Shown here in pieces: positions 22,153 to 34,886 of a DNA stretch of 64,000 nt. The stretch spans positions 22,491,501 to 22,555,500 of the forward strand of contig CM051460.1 in the NCBI GenBank assembly GCA_028095005.1, given 5' to 3'. The translations under genes were made by a program, and so were the position numbers. Within the stretch, counting starts at the first letter, position 1. Each line of letters starts with the position of its first letter. The notes under the pieces were generated by a model, which did not search any database, was not told the DNA's origin, and saw only the letters and a program-made list of their open reading frames with translations. This stretch comes from Rhynchospora pubera (taxonomy: Eukaryota; Streptophyta; Magnoliopsida; Poales; Cyperaceae).

Positions 22153-23999
22153 TTGTATATTCTGTTTTGAAAATGATGTCAAATTTCTATTTAGTTATCC
22201 TTTTGTTTATAGACCTAGTATAAAATTTCATGTAGCAAACAAGAAGTTACATCTGAGTTTTATAGAACTGCAAAGAGTCAATTTCAGATCGTCAAATTCT
22301 TTTCAATTTCTTTTTACTTTTTTATTCAATTGACCGGATTAAGTTTAACTAAACCACAATACTCACTTCTATATTGATAGTTCGGTTGGAAATTGAATAA
22401 CAGAGTTGGATTGGAAGATTTTTTTTTTCATGGGGAACTTCCAACAAAATTTACCTGCCGGTAATGGAAAGGATTTTGAACTCTTGACCATCTCCAACAA
22501 CCAAACTTGAATGTACAGTCTTAATGCGGCACTTGCTCAATCTTTCTAGAATTTCTCATAAATACTGCCAAACTCAACATTAAATTCAAACATAGAGTAA
22601 ATCTTTTACGTGGGATTATGATTTTATTGCAATATTTTTTATTACTTCTTGTCAGCAATGTGAAAGCAGTATTAACCCAATGTGGGCTTTGCATTTATAA
22701 AGAATATGCAACTAGCTATAGTATGAACGCTAGCTCTCTCTGTCTATTCAAATCACCAAAGACTATTCAGACTGAATTATGCATTGAAGTATTAAAAACT
22801 AATCAAGATCTAACTCACTAATTAATGTATTTTGACCACATTTATGGCCTGATGTAAACCCACGTGCACGTACACGCAACAAGGAATGAAAAGGACACAA
22901 ACCCAATATTTTGACATTTATATGTCTTACTATTTTTTATATTGCCCATGAATGACCCCCCAAGTCCCCAAGTTAGGAGATGAGCTTTTAATTTGTATAT
23001 CTAACTATGCTTTTCACATGTCACACTTCACATTTCTGTCTGGTAGGAATGTGATCTAAGCTTCTTACTATTAGTATTTCAATGCGTTGCAGTGCATTAA
23101 TACAGTTGACTCTTTGGGAAAAAAAGAATATAATTTTAAGAGAAACCAAATCAGATTCAATTTAAAAAAAAAATAATACAGTCAAAGTTCCATCATGCAA
23201 TAATAACCATAATTCATATATATATTATCAATCGTTGTTGTTACGCAAGATTATTAAGTTCTATATATTCTTGGGTCCCTGAGGCAAGATTATTAAGTTC
23301 TAGAATAATACCTTCAGTTTGACATCTCGTCACGTTGATTTTGTCATAAACTCATAATTTAATATTTCAAATTTAATGCCACGTGCTAAGCAATTTGGAT
23401 GCTTCTCTGTAAGTCTCCTGACTTTCAGTAGGCCTTTCTAGAGAACTTGTTTCTAGTTTCTCCGCCTGATCCTAGCCCAAATTGGCCCACTCAAATTAAA
23501 AAAAATTATGTACATGTAACATATATAATTTATTAGATGGGATCCGAAACCAGGAAGACAGACTCAAGTGCTGAACAGCCATATTTTGTGTTCCAATTAA
23601 ATCGCCATATTTGTGGTGATTCTAATCGTCCCAACTTTATTACTATTATTAAATATTACATCGATTTACTAAATAGATTATTTAATATTATAATTTATTA
23701 ATAAAAAATCGGCAAATTTTCAATAATCAAGGTGGGCCCACCTGTCAATGACTGTTTGGGATGAAACTAACCATTATAGTTAGATGATAGACATGTAGCC
23801 GACCCCAACTTAAATTGTACTAAAAGCACCTCCTCTCAGACTGGATGGAATTGGGCCCACCTAATAGTACCACTCATTAATTGGCGGGACCCACTGCTCT
23901 AATTGCTCATTGGCCTGAAATACCTACCATCATTCCCATCCCAGCAGTCAAGCACTATGCCACTATCCCCTTTGTAAAAACACCACAATATCCTCTAAC
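22153..23999. other. AT-rich intergenic DNA
   Basis: No recognisable gene, RNA or terminal-repeat element. Confidence 0.4.
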
Positions 24000-24008
24000 A
24001 AAAAATGA

Positions 24009-24864
24009 GGAATTTTTTCTTAAAAAATCCAAAAAAATAAAAAAAAAGACGGAAGTGGCCTAAAGTGATTTGAAAATTGCTTAAATGGCCTCCGCAACAA
24101 ACGTCGCCCACTGCTACCTGGACCCCACCAGAGGAATCCCCTTCTCCTTCTCCTTCTTCGTGTACGCTCCACCTCCTCTCGTTGCAACGCGATCAACACC
24201 TCTCAGAGCAACTTGATCAGCCTTCTACGCCTCTTCTCTGAAGGCAAGAACCCCTAGAAAATTACAAGGAAAAATCACATCACCATAGTCAGGTCCCTTT
24301 CCACTCGCAGGACCTGCTTGAGGACCAGCCGACCAGGGGCTGTGCCAGCACCAGGCTGGTTGTATACTGCCCAAGCTCCATGAATTCCTGATTCCTGATT
24401 CAATGCTGCCATGGCATCTATCATTGAGGGTCCTTCTTGCGCACCAAATCGCTGATGTTGAAGTGGCGCATCCCGGTGGCGTCGGCCACGAGCTACTTGA
24501 GGTCACCAATGGTGCTCGAGGGAAGGAGAGGGGAGAGATGGTGAGGTCGAGAGCGAGAGAGGGAGGCCGGGGGTGGAGTGCGACAGTGTGAATGAGAGAG
24601 GAGGAGAAAAGGAAGCGAAGGAAGAGGGGGGGGGTGATCTGTCGTGGGTCTCCGGTGGGGTGCTTCGAGAGGAGGGATCGGGTAGAGAGAAAGAGAGGAG
24701 GGGTTTGAATTTCAAAGAATGCACCAGCGTGGCGCCTGCAGGTGGGACCCAGGGTAGCAGTGGGCGACGTTTTCTGCAGGAGACCATTTAAGCAATTTCC
24801 AGACCACTTTAGGCCACTTCCGTCTTTTCTTTTTTTTTTTTTGGATTTTTTAAGAAAAAATTCC
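24009..24864. mobile_element. Pack-MULE-like element with captured GC-rich host fragments (TSD AAAAAATGA)
   Basis: Inverted ends GGAATTTTTTCTTAAAAAAT extend about 125 bp into the element through AAGACGGAAGTGGCC, with few mismatches. A perfect 9-bp repeat AAAAAATGA flanks it (24000-24008 and 24865-24873). Both are MULE features. The interior (about 24140-24730) is far more GC-rich than its surroundings. On the minus strand it reads, with stops, a stretch LVADATGMRHFNISDLVRKK that resembles the region after the P-loop in adenylate kinase 6-type proteins. I infer a captured, spliced or rearranged gene fragment rather than a working gene. Confidence 0.8.
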
Positions 24865-24937
24865 AAAAAATGAGGAAGCTAGGGAAAAGTAGGAATTTCG
24901 CTTCAGTGATTCTGACCACAATATCTCCAGTTCTTTT

Positions 24938-25241
24938 AGGGGCTGTTTGGGTCGCTTAGGAATAAGAGGAATAGCCTCTTTCTAGGCGAAAATTTATTCC
25001 TAACCATCCAAATTCTTCACGGGGTCGTTTGGATCGCTTAGGAATAAGAGGAATAGCCTATTATTGAAAAGTGTGTAATTTTGTGAAGAGTTTGGATGAT
25101 TAGGAATAAATTTCCGTCCGGAATTTATTATTCTTGCTTATTCCTTATCCATCCAAACAGCTCCAAAATTACACAATTCCTAATATTTTCTACCTAAAAA
25201 TAGACTATTCTTCTTATTCCTAAGCGATCCAAACGCCACTG
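24938..25241. mobile_element. GTTTGGAT-family MITE interrupted by a related MITE
   Basis: The outer ends are GGGGCTGTTTGGGTCGCTTA and an inverted partner ending AAGCGATCCAAACGCCACT. The element is split at 25020/25165 by a second, related element. The outer halves join across the insertion in the family core (TTCAC / AAAATTACAC), showing that the inner copy landed in a pre-existing one. Confidence 0.7.
25021..25164. mobile_element. Inner nested MITE
   Basis: Starts GGGGTCGTTTGGATCG and ends ATCCAAACAGCTCC, with the family core TTTTGTGAAGAGTTTG in the middle. It is about 144 bp. The target duplication is not clear. Confidence 0.7.
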
Positions 25242-27244
25242 AAAACTGTGAAGCGAAGGTTGAAAAGCCACCTCTATGGATTACTAGTTCAGCGACTAAA
25301 TACAAAAGTTCTTGCATTTTGTAATTCAAAACTGAGGGTTTTCTGCATCAGATATATACTCATAGGTCATGTCATAAATATCATAATTTTAGGTCATGAA
25401 TTATGGGAGCAGCTACAAGCAACAAAACTTGTAAATTTTTAAATCTCTTTTAATGAAATATTATCGGCCACGTACGTGGTTCCGTGCGAAAATATTTCAG
25501 TTTATGTGGATTCATTAAATAATTAAGATCGTTAATTTGCACTCCAATAATACTCTTCTGCCAATATTTTTTCGATTGATCTATTTCTATTAATTAATTG
25601 ATGTAAAACCAATATTTAAATTTTTTCTGTAATTTTGTGTAAATTGTTACATATAATTGTCATTATATTATTCTTGCATACATGAAGCGTATGATAAATA
25701 AAAATGAAATAAACTGCATTTATGAATCTGTATATAAATCCGCATATGACCTTAGATTGTTTTCTAATAATTTTTATAATTGTTAAAATCATAATTCAAA
25801 TACTAAAGATTGAATTGAAAAAATAAACAAAATCCGACCAATCCAACCAACCCAATCTATGTAAAAGTCATTTATTATTAACTTGCCTCATTTGTTACAT
25901 CATCATTGCATCCCCATTCGGGACATGAAACAAAGCTAATAGTTCAAAATATTTATTTTCTGACTTCTAAATTTGGAAATATTGACGTGCACAAGGAGTC
26001 AAGGAGCCGTGGTAATTTGTGACATCGCAGAAATTTAAACACCCGAACCTGATTCTTAGATACAATTTTTTTTTTTTTTAAAAAAAACAAGAACCTCTAC
26101 TCGGTCGATAAGTGCTAAATATATTTATTCCGAATAAAAGAAATATAAACAACAAACATTAATAAATGCATTAATCTTAATTGATAGACTTTCCTATCAT
26201 AACTCTTGGATTCCCCCATCATAGGTTGTAATTTTTCTGCTGTCCGCTTTTCGCCTCAATTTCTCTGAACAACAATTAATTATCGAAAATTTCTAGGTAC
26301 TTATGAAAAAGCTGTCTAGGTTCCAGTAGAGAGAGGGCAGGATACCTAATTACCTAAACGGTAAGGATAAACATATTTGATATTTCAAGCTCCCGATTTC
26401 TACACTAACGCTGACGTGGCAAGTTTGTTGTAAACTTATAAACAAGTGAAGAGAATTTCTCACAAAGAAATAAATAAATTAATTAATCAAACTTTGCCAC
26501 GTCAGCGAAATGTGAAAAGCAGTAGAATTTATGTCATCTGATTTTCCTCCCTCAATAAAGCTCGTCAAAACGCGGATGGTTTTTGTTTTTTATTCTATAT
26601 AACCTATATTTGTATCCATGTTGTAGTACTTCCCTGACATAACTTATTATCCACTGAAACAGTGGGACACATACAAAACTCTCTTTTACATGCCACATGA
26701 AATCTAGAAAGGATGTCGGTCTGTCACTGGCTCTTAGCACTCGCGGTGAAAAGTCTCCGCTCTTTTTCGTTTTTTCTCAAGATAGAGAGAGAGAGAGACT
26801 TCCTTCGCTTTGGAATTAAATCAATTAATCCGCTACGATTATACATTTATACCCCTGTAATACACTATTATTATCCCATTCTAGAGTGCTTTATTGAAGA
26901 GGAGAAAAAAAAGTTGTTAAATATTATACTCATGCTTTTCTTCGCAAACAAGCATCGTTATCATAGTAATAATTATGATATCAGAAGTAACGGTCGAGAT
27001 TGCTTGTGAGAGGCGCCAGGCGCCATGGGGAATTCGGAAGTGAACTTTGACTCTTGGAGTGCGTTAACGACAACTGAACCAGACAAAAATCCAGTATTTT
27101 ATGGATATGTTACACGTCTCCCAATTGTTGTCTTCGTATCATCACCAAGATTGCAATTTCCATTGTTGTTTTCTTGTACATCACCGAAAAAAAAAGAAAT
27201 TGAATTGAGTGTACGTGCAATTCAATGCGTTTGTTAGTAAATTA
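25242..27244. other. Intergenic DNA
   Basis: AT-rich and without a recognisable gene. It contains the stem-loop at 26409-26507 and a short palindrome GGCGCCAGGCGCC near 27012-27024. Confidence 0.4.
26409..26507. repeat. Stem-loop / tiny inverted-repeat element with TGACGTGGCA arms
   Basis: CGCTGACGTGGCAAGTTTG at 26409-26427 pairs with its inverse at 26488-26507, with one bulged base, around a loop of about 60 nt. Each arm holds a TGACGTGG core, the kind of sequence bound by bZIP factors, so it could be regulatory or simply a small MITE. Confidence 0.6.
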
Positions 27245-28048
27245 TCTATCTATATATTAAATCCCGTTCCACTAACTTCCCCTCCGACACTGTTCTTAGA
27301 ACTGTTCACAATTATCTTCTCATCTCGATCGTTGGTTTTTTCTGATTTTTTTTGGCCGTTCAAATTCAGCTAGCCTTCATCGTTCTAAGAGGGTCTCCCA
27401 TGTGAGCTATGTACGGCTGTCTCCTCCTTCTCGAGAGTTCTGAGCTCCTTATTTTTTCCTCTTTCTTCTCCATACCAAAATATACTCCGAGTGGTACACA
27501 AGAGATTTTTTCCCTTTTTTTGTTCTCTCTCTATCGCATGTTCGTCGATCTGAGGAGATTTTTTGTTATTTCCACTTCAAACTATATCAGAAATTAGAAT
27601 CTCCTCAATAAATATTGGTCTATTGCTTCGATCTGCGTTTCTCTTCTTTGCGCTGGGTCCACTGTGCCTCCGATTATGATTTGGGAACTTCTCCTCTGCT
27701 TTTTGGTGGTCTCTGTCTATCTCCGTTCTGCACTGCCTGCTGCTATTGTGTATTTCCAAGTTCCCTCTCCTTGGTTCCTGTCCTCTTCTGTTTCTTCTGC
27801 CGCACTTGGCTGTTGGGATTGTATTCTTCGCTTGGTAGGTTTTCAGTTTTTTTTTCCCTTCTGATTTCCTTTTTCATGGTTTTGCTTAGATTATTATTTC
27901 GTAGTAATTAAACGGAGTCCAACTGTTCTTCCTCACTTTTTCTCCTGCTTATTTTATTTTGGGTACTGTCTTTCGTGGAGAAAGAATTGAACAAACCAGC
28001 CTATTTTGACTTTTCCTATGTGCATTTATCAGGTCAAAAAACACAACC

Positions 28049-29302
28049 TGTCACACCCCGTATTCGAGATACGAGGCGTGAGGTGACACAGTATCTGATC
28101 ATCCATCCGACGGTCCGTCAACCTACGTCACAACATAGATAAAAGCAAAACGGAGTCAGCTACAAAGCCGAGTAACCAGTTATTTAACGACGCAGCTTCT
28201 CTATAACTAATTTATATAACAAATATCAACCGATCGGATTAATCCACACATCAATAACAATAAAATAAATGTATTTCACAGAAATCAACGGGTCTAGGTT
28301 TTCTCAAATCAATTTCTCAATTCACTTTCACATTAGCGCGAATCCCTCTCTAGGCGATTCCGCTTCACATTCCATTTCAGTTTTCCATTTCAAATCAAGT
28401 CACAAACAGAGACACGTTGACTCGTAAAATACACGCAATCAGAATTCTCATATATCATATCAATTCATTCAAATAAACAAACGGCATGTAAATCAATCAA
28501 TGCGAAAATTAAATTATAGAGAAGTCTGGTTACCTGACGAATGATAAAACGACAACGATCATGATGTAGAACTCAAATTCCAATCGGATGACCAATGATA
28601 TATCACTTCGTATTTCAAATGGTGTAGATTTTAAATGGAGATGAATATCAAAACTGAAAGGTAATAAAATTCAACGCGGGAATGATATTTTGTTTCTCGA
28701 ATTGGTGAGAGAGAGATGGAGTGTCATCATGGAACGATTATATCTTTTTTCTGAGTAGAAGGCCGTAGACAAAAATAAAATGAGTAAAAGGCGGTAGGCA
28801 AAAATAAAACGATACGGTTATAGTCTGGAACGGTTATAACTTATATGAGGAACAAATGGAAAATGGATGCAAACAGATACGTGAACCCCAAGCCGATTAA
28901 TTAATATGGTGTATAACCGACACCAAAAAAAATTATAACGGTGGAGACAATGATTATAATAATAAATAAAATATGGAGGAAATTAAGAATATAAAACGGT
29001 GGACATTTAGACATAATAATGAAGGAATTGATGGAGCAGAATTCAATTTTCTAATCTATACTAAATAACAAAAACTGATCTCGGATAGGACAAAAAGGTA
29101 TGAATTAAAATAGCTAATAATACTAGTGCAAAATTTAAGTATGATTTCTAGACAAAGGAAATAGAATTTAAAATATTGATATAACAATGTAATAATTCCA
29201 ATATTTATAAGAAGTATATTTGCTATATTAAAAAAAAAGATGTTCATGTTATTAGCGGTTCAAACTAATTAACAAATACGATAAAAATTCAGGAGTGTTA
29301 CA
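28049..29302 (-). repeat. 3' LTR of the non-autonomous element
   Basis: On the minus strand this copy follows the purine tract and is therefore the 3' LTR. It has TG...CA ends on the coding strand. Confidence 0.9.
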
Positions 29303-29513
29303 TTTTTCCCTCCTTCAAAAGAATTTCGTCCTCGAAATTCGAACAAACGAATATTTAAATGAAACGAATAAAAATCAAGTCGAATAAAAACAAGTCAATT
29401 GAGCAAACAGAATTCAAGTCGGACAATTCGAAATTAATTAGAACTATATCGGTACCCTAAAAGAAATTTCAACCGAAACGACAACGGACCCAAACACAGT
29501 CCGAGGAACGAAT

Positions 29514-29525
29514 GCTCTGATACCA
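29514..29525 (-). other. Primer-binding site (initiator tRNA-Met)
   Basis: TGGTATCAGAGC on the minus strand, two bases from the 5' LTR. This is the standard plant LTR-retrotransposon primer site and it sets the element's orientation. Confidence 0.9.
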
Positions 29526-29527
29526 AA

Positions 29528-30782
29528 TGTCACACCCCGTATTCGAGATACGAGGCGTGAGGTGACACAGTATCTGATCATCCATCCGACGGTCCGTCAA
29601 CCTACGTCACAACATAGATAAAAGCAAAACGGAGTCAGCTACAAAGCCGAGTAACCAGTTATTTAACGACGCAGCTTCTCTATAACTAATTTATATAACA
29701 AATATCAACCGATCGGATTAATCCACACATCAATAACAATAAAATAAATGTATTTCACAGAAATCAACGGGTCTAGGTTTTCTCAAATCAATTTCTCAAT
29801 TCACTTTCACATTAGCGCGAATCCCTCTCTAGGCGATTCCGCTTCACATTCCATTTCACTTTTCCATTTCAAATCAAGTCACAAACAGAGACACGTTGAC
29901 TCGTAAAATACACGCAATCAGAATTCTCATATATCATATCAATTCATTCAAATAAACAAACGGCATGTAAATCAATCAATGCGAAAATTAAATTATAGAG
30001 AAGTCTGGTTACCTGACGAATGATAAAACGACAACGATCATGATGTAGAACTCAAATTCCAATCGGATGACCAATGATATATCACTTCGTATTTCAAATG
30101 GTGTAGATTTTAAATGGAGATGAATATCAAAATTGAAAGGTAATAAAATTCAACGCGGGAATGATATTTTGTTTCTCGAATTGGTGAGAGAGAGATGGAG
30201 TGTCATCATGGAACGATTATATCTTTTTTCTGAGTAGAAGGCCGTAGACAAAAATAAAATGAGTAAAAGGCTGTAGGCAAAAATAAAACGATACGGTTAT
30301 AGTCTGGAACGGTTATAACTTATATGAGGAACAAATGGAAAATGGATGCAAACAGATACGTGAACTCCAAGCCGATTAATTAATATGGTGTATAACCGAC
30401 ACAAAAAAAAATTATAACGGTGGAGACAATGATTATAATAATAAATAAAATATGGAGGAAATTAAGAATATAAAACGGTGGACATTTAGACATAATAATG
30501 AAGGAATTGATGGAGCAGAATTCAATTTTCTAATCTATACTAAATAACAAAAACTGATCTCGGATAGGACAAAAAGGTATGAATTAAAAATAGCTAATAA
30601 TACTAGTGCAAAATTTAAGTATGATTTCTAGACAAAGGAAATAGAATTTAAAATATTGATATAACAATGTAATAATTCCAATATTTATAAGAAGTATATT
30701 TGCTATATTAAAAAAAAAGATGTTCATGTTATTAGCGGTTCAAACTAATTAACAAATACGATAAAAATTCAGGAGTGTTACA
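29528..30782 (-). repeat. 5' LTR of the non-autonomous element
   Basis: On the minus strand this copy precedes the tRNA-Met primer site and is therefore the 5' LTR. It is almost identical to the other LTR. Confidence 0.9.
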
Positions 30783-33700
30783 CAACCAGCAGCATCTTCT
30801 CCATCGTAGCAGAAATCAGCTAGGTGCATCTTTTCCACACATACGATAGGTGCTCCATTTTTTCCCCTGTACAAAAATTCTAACCAGCGCATCATGTGTT
30901 GTTTGTCTGTTTTTATTGTTATTCGATAGTTCGCGTTGGTTGTTTTTTCTTATGCGTGCATACTATTTTCATTGTACATTTGGTTTGATATTCTTTATTT
31001 TTTTTTTGTTTGTGCTGGTTTAATTTCTGTTTTTTCATCAGATTGTTATCCCTTCTTTTTTCTGGTACTTACATTCTTCTGTGTTTTCTTTGTTGCAGGT
31101 TGGTTTGGACATTTCTACTGAATTCGTGGTATGTTCTTTGATTGTTCTCTGGTCGTCTTACATTTTCTTCTTTGTTATTGTGTGCATACTCATTTTGTTC
31201 CTATTTTTTGGTTATGTTACTGTCTTCTCTTTTTTTTCTGCTTTATACTTTTTTTTTCTTTTCTTGTAGGTAAGCTTGGAGAATTCGACTACGTCATTGG
31301 TTTGTTCTTTCGTTCTCCTCCTCTGCTCTCAGGTTTGTTTTTGTGCTTTATTTATGCCTTTTCTTCCTCTTTTTTTTTCTTATTGTGGTTTTTTTCTGTT
31401 CACCGTGCTCTTTTGCATGATTTCCTTCTTTTTCATATCTTAGGCAAATCAGCTGTTGCAGGATCCTTCTTTTGATTGTTTCCTGTTCGGTGTTGCTGCA
31501 TGTGCTTTCCTTTCGTTTTCTCTACTTCTCCAGGTATTTTTATCTGCTTTGTTTAATCCTTTTCTTTGTGTTGTTTGTTGGTTTTCATTGTTCCTTCTCT
31601 TGATTGTCTGATAAGGGATATTCTCCTCTTTTTTTTTTTAGCGAATTTTGGAGTTTTAGCTTCCGATTGAATTAATACTTTCCTTTTCAATTTTGGCATT
31701 TATGTGAGGTATGTTTAGTACTTTCGTGCTATTTGGAAAAGCTTAAAGTTCCAAAGTGTTTCTCTAGACAGTCCTATCTTCTGATGCTGGTTTAAGTTAA
31801 ATATAGGATGCATTCTTGGTAAAATTACTCAGATCCAACCGCAATACCATGAGATGGTTTCATAGCTTATCTGAAGTCTACAATTTTCAGATTGTTTTTT
31901 ATTAATTTATTTCGATTATTCTCTTTTAAGTTAAAATTATTTTCACTCTACGAAGATTGTGCATAAGGATGTCAAGGGTGAGAACATGTTACCAGTACCA
32001 GACAACCAAAGAAAGACGATCAAATTTTTGGACTGTTAAATATTGAATCTGAGATCCAAGATTGAATCCTTAAGTATATTTTGTACATTTTGTGATTTTG
32101 TCTATAAGCAACGATGTACTATAATCCTTGGCAATATATGTGATATATAGATATATTTTATTGATGAGTATTTATTATCATTGGATAGAATCTGAGGCCA
32201 GAAATCCCACGTTATTGTACCGCTGCTATGGAAAAAATCACGAAGAAGTGCTACGATGCCAATCTCGAAAAGAGACATGCCACTAAGAGGTAGTAAGAAT
32301 TTTGGAATCTTTAGATATCAGTAAGGGAGGCAACATGATACCAGAATATCATAACACTGGTTGTTTCTGCTTTTTACGAGCACGTGGCCTGTCAAGTGAT
32401 TGTTGATTGATTTGGAAATTGAGATTTATGAGTTTATTTCTTTTTTCAGTATTAATGGGCTGATTTTTTTATGTGGATCTTAATTGTAAATTCTCTTTTT
32501 GACAGGACATATTTGCATAGATTGATGGTGTTGACTGCTGAGGCCTGAGGTATGTTAAAATGATCTTCGTCACTTGCTCTAGGATTGTAAAGAAACTTTT
32601 GATCAACATCAATATAGCATAGGCATATAGTTTTATCCTTGGGACCACATATATTGTGGTTACTATATGGGGTTTGTGACCACAACATAGTCGATTTATG
32701 AAAAATTATGCAACAACATAAAGACAAATTACAATGAGACATTTGATATTTTCCTACTAAATCTCATTGGTTTCTTGATGAATGTATACAGTGGTAAAAA
32801 GTCTCAGGCTATCTTAGCTGTCTTACTTTTTCAACACATCATCAGAATATGTCTAAAATTACATCTGTCTATTTTGTTTTGGAAATATAATTTGCTTTAT
32901 TCTGTTGCTTGATGGTGGTTCTGATTCTTGGGGTCTTAGAGTTGGATGGTACAGAAAGAAGTTCTCCTCACCATTTGTAGGAGCTCTCCTCAACTACTAG
33001 AGAATCTTCCTTTGGACTGGTATTAAGATCCATGCTCATATGAACTTTTTTTTTATGGTTGTTTAGCTTCCTTTAGAGTTCAAGATAATTATTCAGTCAA
33101 AGATGTCTTGGTTTTTAGTTTTAGCCACATGTTAATGGTTCGTCCATGTATGTGTCAAACTGTTGCAGTTTTGGATATATACCAATGATATCAGTGGATC
33201 ATTTACAGGGTCCGATCCAAAAATTAACCATTGCAGAGACAAATTAAGTTATTCACATTAATCGGGGTGACAAAATGTATAGCTTTTATTAAAATATGAG
33301 GAAATACATGTAGAAATGCCGGTGCGAGGAAGTTGCAGATGGTGATCCGACATGGCAATAACAGTTTGTATCTACATCATATAAGAATCTATTTATAATT
33401 AATAATTAATTTTTCAATTGAGTAGGTGCAAAGAAGCAAAAATTAAAAGGAAAAAAAACTGTTGATACCTTTTAGTATTGGTCCAATCATTAAGCTTTAC
33501 TGGTAGATTTTCAACTATACATATTAATTTTTTTATATTCAAAATTATTTTTTTATTTCCGATCAGCAATTTCAATATGTGAATTCTCTAACATAACATG
33601 TCCTCATTTATTTATTGTTATTTAGGATGACGCTACATTTAACTCTTGCTAACGTAGGTAAAACCACATTGCAAAAGGCTCTGGTGGAATATTTTGAGAA

Positions 33701-34631
33701 GTAATCTCATGGTACTTCTTTTTTTATTTTTATATTTAGGATTTGGAATTTTCGAACTTCTATTCTTTCTTCCTTCATATAATTATGATTTAATTATAAG
33801 ATGTTAGAGAGGTTTAATTGATCATTGAAAATATATTGAAAATTTATAATTTGAATTACCAATAAAGAAAATAATACAATCTTACTTCTAAATTTCAGTT
33901 TATTAGTATACTGACAAATTAAAGGCGTGGTGGGGGCTGCTAAGATGAGACTATCTCAATCGGACTGCATTTGTATTAACTTATTGTACTTTTGCATGCT
34001 ATTAAGACAAAACAGACTGCATATTAATTATATTATTACTTTTCATGTTAACTGGTAAAACGATGTCTTAATTTGTGTTTTTTTGCAGCAGTCTTTTTGT
34101 TACATGAATACTGCACCAAATGATGTTTGTCTTCATTTATGGTGAGGCATAGGTTAAAAATTCTCTATTTCGACCAGAATGTCTTTTTCTATAGTTATTC
34201 TAATACATATTTCATATTTATGATGTCGTATGTAAGATTGTTCTTGCAATCGTTGGTTATATTTCTGTATATATACACATTTTGAGATGAGATGCGATAA
34301 CTTATTGAATTTCTGATGTACGCCCAATATCATGGTTTACTATTTCTAAATCTTTATTTCTATATGTAGTCAGTAAATGAAAAAAATAGATCGCGCAACG
34401 CGCGAGACCCCGCTAGTTAGTCTTGTACTATGGTTTTGAGATTGTGTAAAGGTTTTTATGCCTTTTGCATTTTGCTAAGTTACAAATTTAATCAAGATGC
34501 ATAATGAAATTCACCAAAATGTATATTATTTTGATCCCAAAATAAATTGAAAGTAATAAATCAGTATGCTTAGGATATTGTAACGGCATAATACGCCTGT
34601 CTTTTCACCGACCAGTGCCGATATACATTGA

Positions 34632-34796
34632 GGGTGTGTTTGGATGAGCCGGGAATAGAAAATAAGAATAAGAAATTTCGATTTGCGTGCTTATTCGCCT
34701 TTATTTCTATACTAACAAAAACATGGTATAAGAATACGCACGCAAACCGAAATTCCTTATTCCTATTTCATATTCCGGACTCATCCAAACACACCC
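34632..34796. mobile_element. MITE with AGGGTGTGTTTGGATGAG-type ends (TSD TGA)
   Basis: A 165-bp element has near-perfect inverted ends (GGGTGTGTTTGGATGAG) and TGA on both sides (34629-34631 and 34797-34799). Its interior is rich in AATAAG/CTTATT. It belongs to the same broad GTTTGGAT group as the copies at 455, 2832, 20061 and 24938. Confidence 0.8.
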
Positions 34797-34870
34797 TGAA
34801 TTTACACCGAGAGAGGACGGATGCTATCTGATTTATCAGGAAAAAAATGTACATTGTGACATGAGGGGGA

Positions 34871-34886
34871 GGGGGGGGGGGGGGGG
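34871..34886. repeat. Poly-G tract
   Basis: Sixteen consecutive G residues, preceded by GGGGGA, inside AT-rich DNA. It is a likely slippage site and a possible sequencing-length artefact. Confidence 0.9.

Larger units (their letters stand above)
28049..30782 (-). mobile_element. Non-autonomous LTR retrotransposon with 225-bp internal region (TSD CAACC)
   Basis: Two direct repeats, 28049-29302 and 29528-30782 (about 1,254 bp each), begin TGTCACACCCCG and end AGGAGTGTTACA. The 5-bp repeat CAACC flanks the whole element (28044-28048 and 30783-30787). On the minus strand, TGGTATCAGAGC (initiator tRNA-Met primer site, 29525-29514) lies two bases inside the LTR at 29528-30782. A purine tract GAAGGAGGGAAAAA (29303-29316) abuts the other LTR. 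Between the LTRs there is no gag or pol. I count about five substitutions and one indel between the LTRs, so the insertion is recent. LTR ends of this type suggest a Ty3-like parent, which is inference. Confidence 0.95.
27245..34416 (+). mobile_element. Non-autonomous Helitron-like element (carries a nested LTR element)
   Basis: The 5' end TCTATCTATATATTAAA follows a host A. The 3' end is CTAG followed by a host T, the A|T insertion signature of Helitrons. A perfect 6-bp hairpin (TCGCGC-AAC-GCGCGA, 34391-34405) sits 11 nt before the 3' end. No TIR or TSD is present, as expected. Removing the LTR element at 28049-30782 leaves about 4.4 kb with T-rich intron-like tracts between short exon-like segments, but I recognise no RepHel gene. 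It is probably a non-autonomous copy with decayed or captured sequence. Confidence 0.82.

Noticed and set aside
24440..24500. Ubiquitin-like (UBL5) fragment because of an IGDLK-LVA stretch
   Set aside because: The following ATGMRHFNISDLVRKK fits adenylate kinase 6-like proteins better. Neither can be confirmed without a search.
24225..24866. A 213-codon open frame as a host protein gene
   Set aside because: It begins inside the MULE TIR and runs through captured sequence in a frame that does not give the conserved-looking peptide. It is best seen as part of the Pack-MULE.
30936..31475. Overlapping hydrophobic open frames (about 60-114 codons)
   Set aside because: They are translations of T-rich intron-like tracts inside the Helitron, not membrane proteins.
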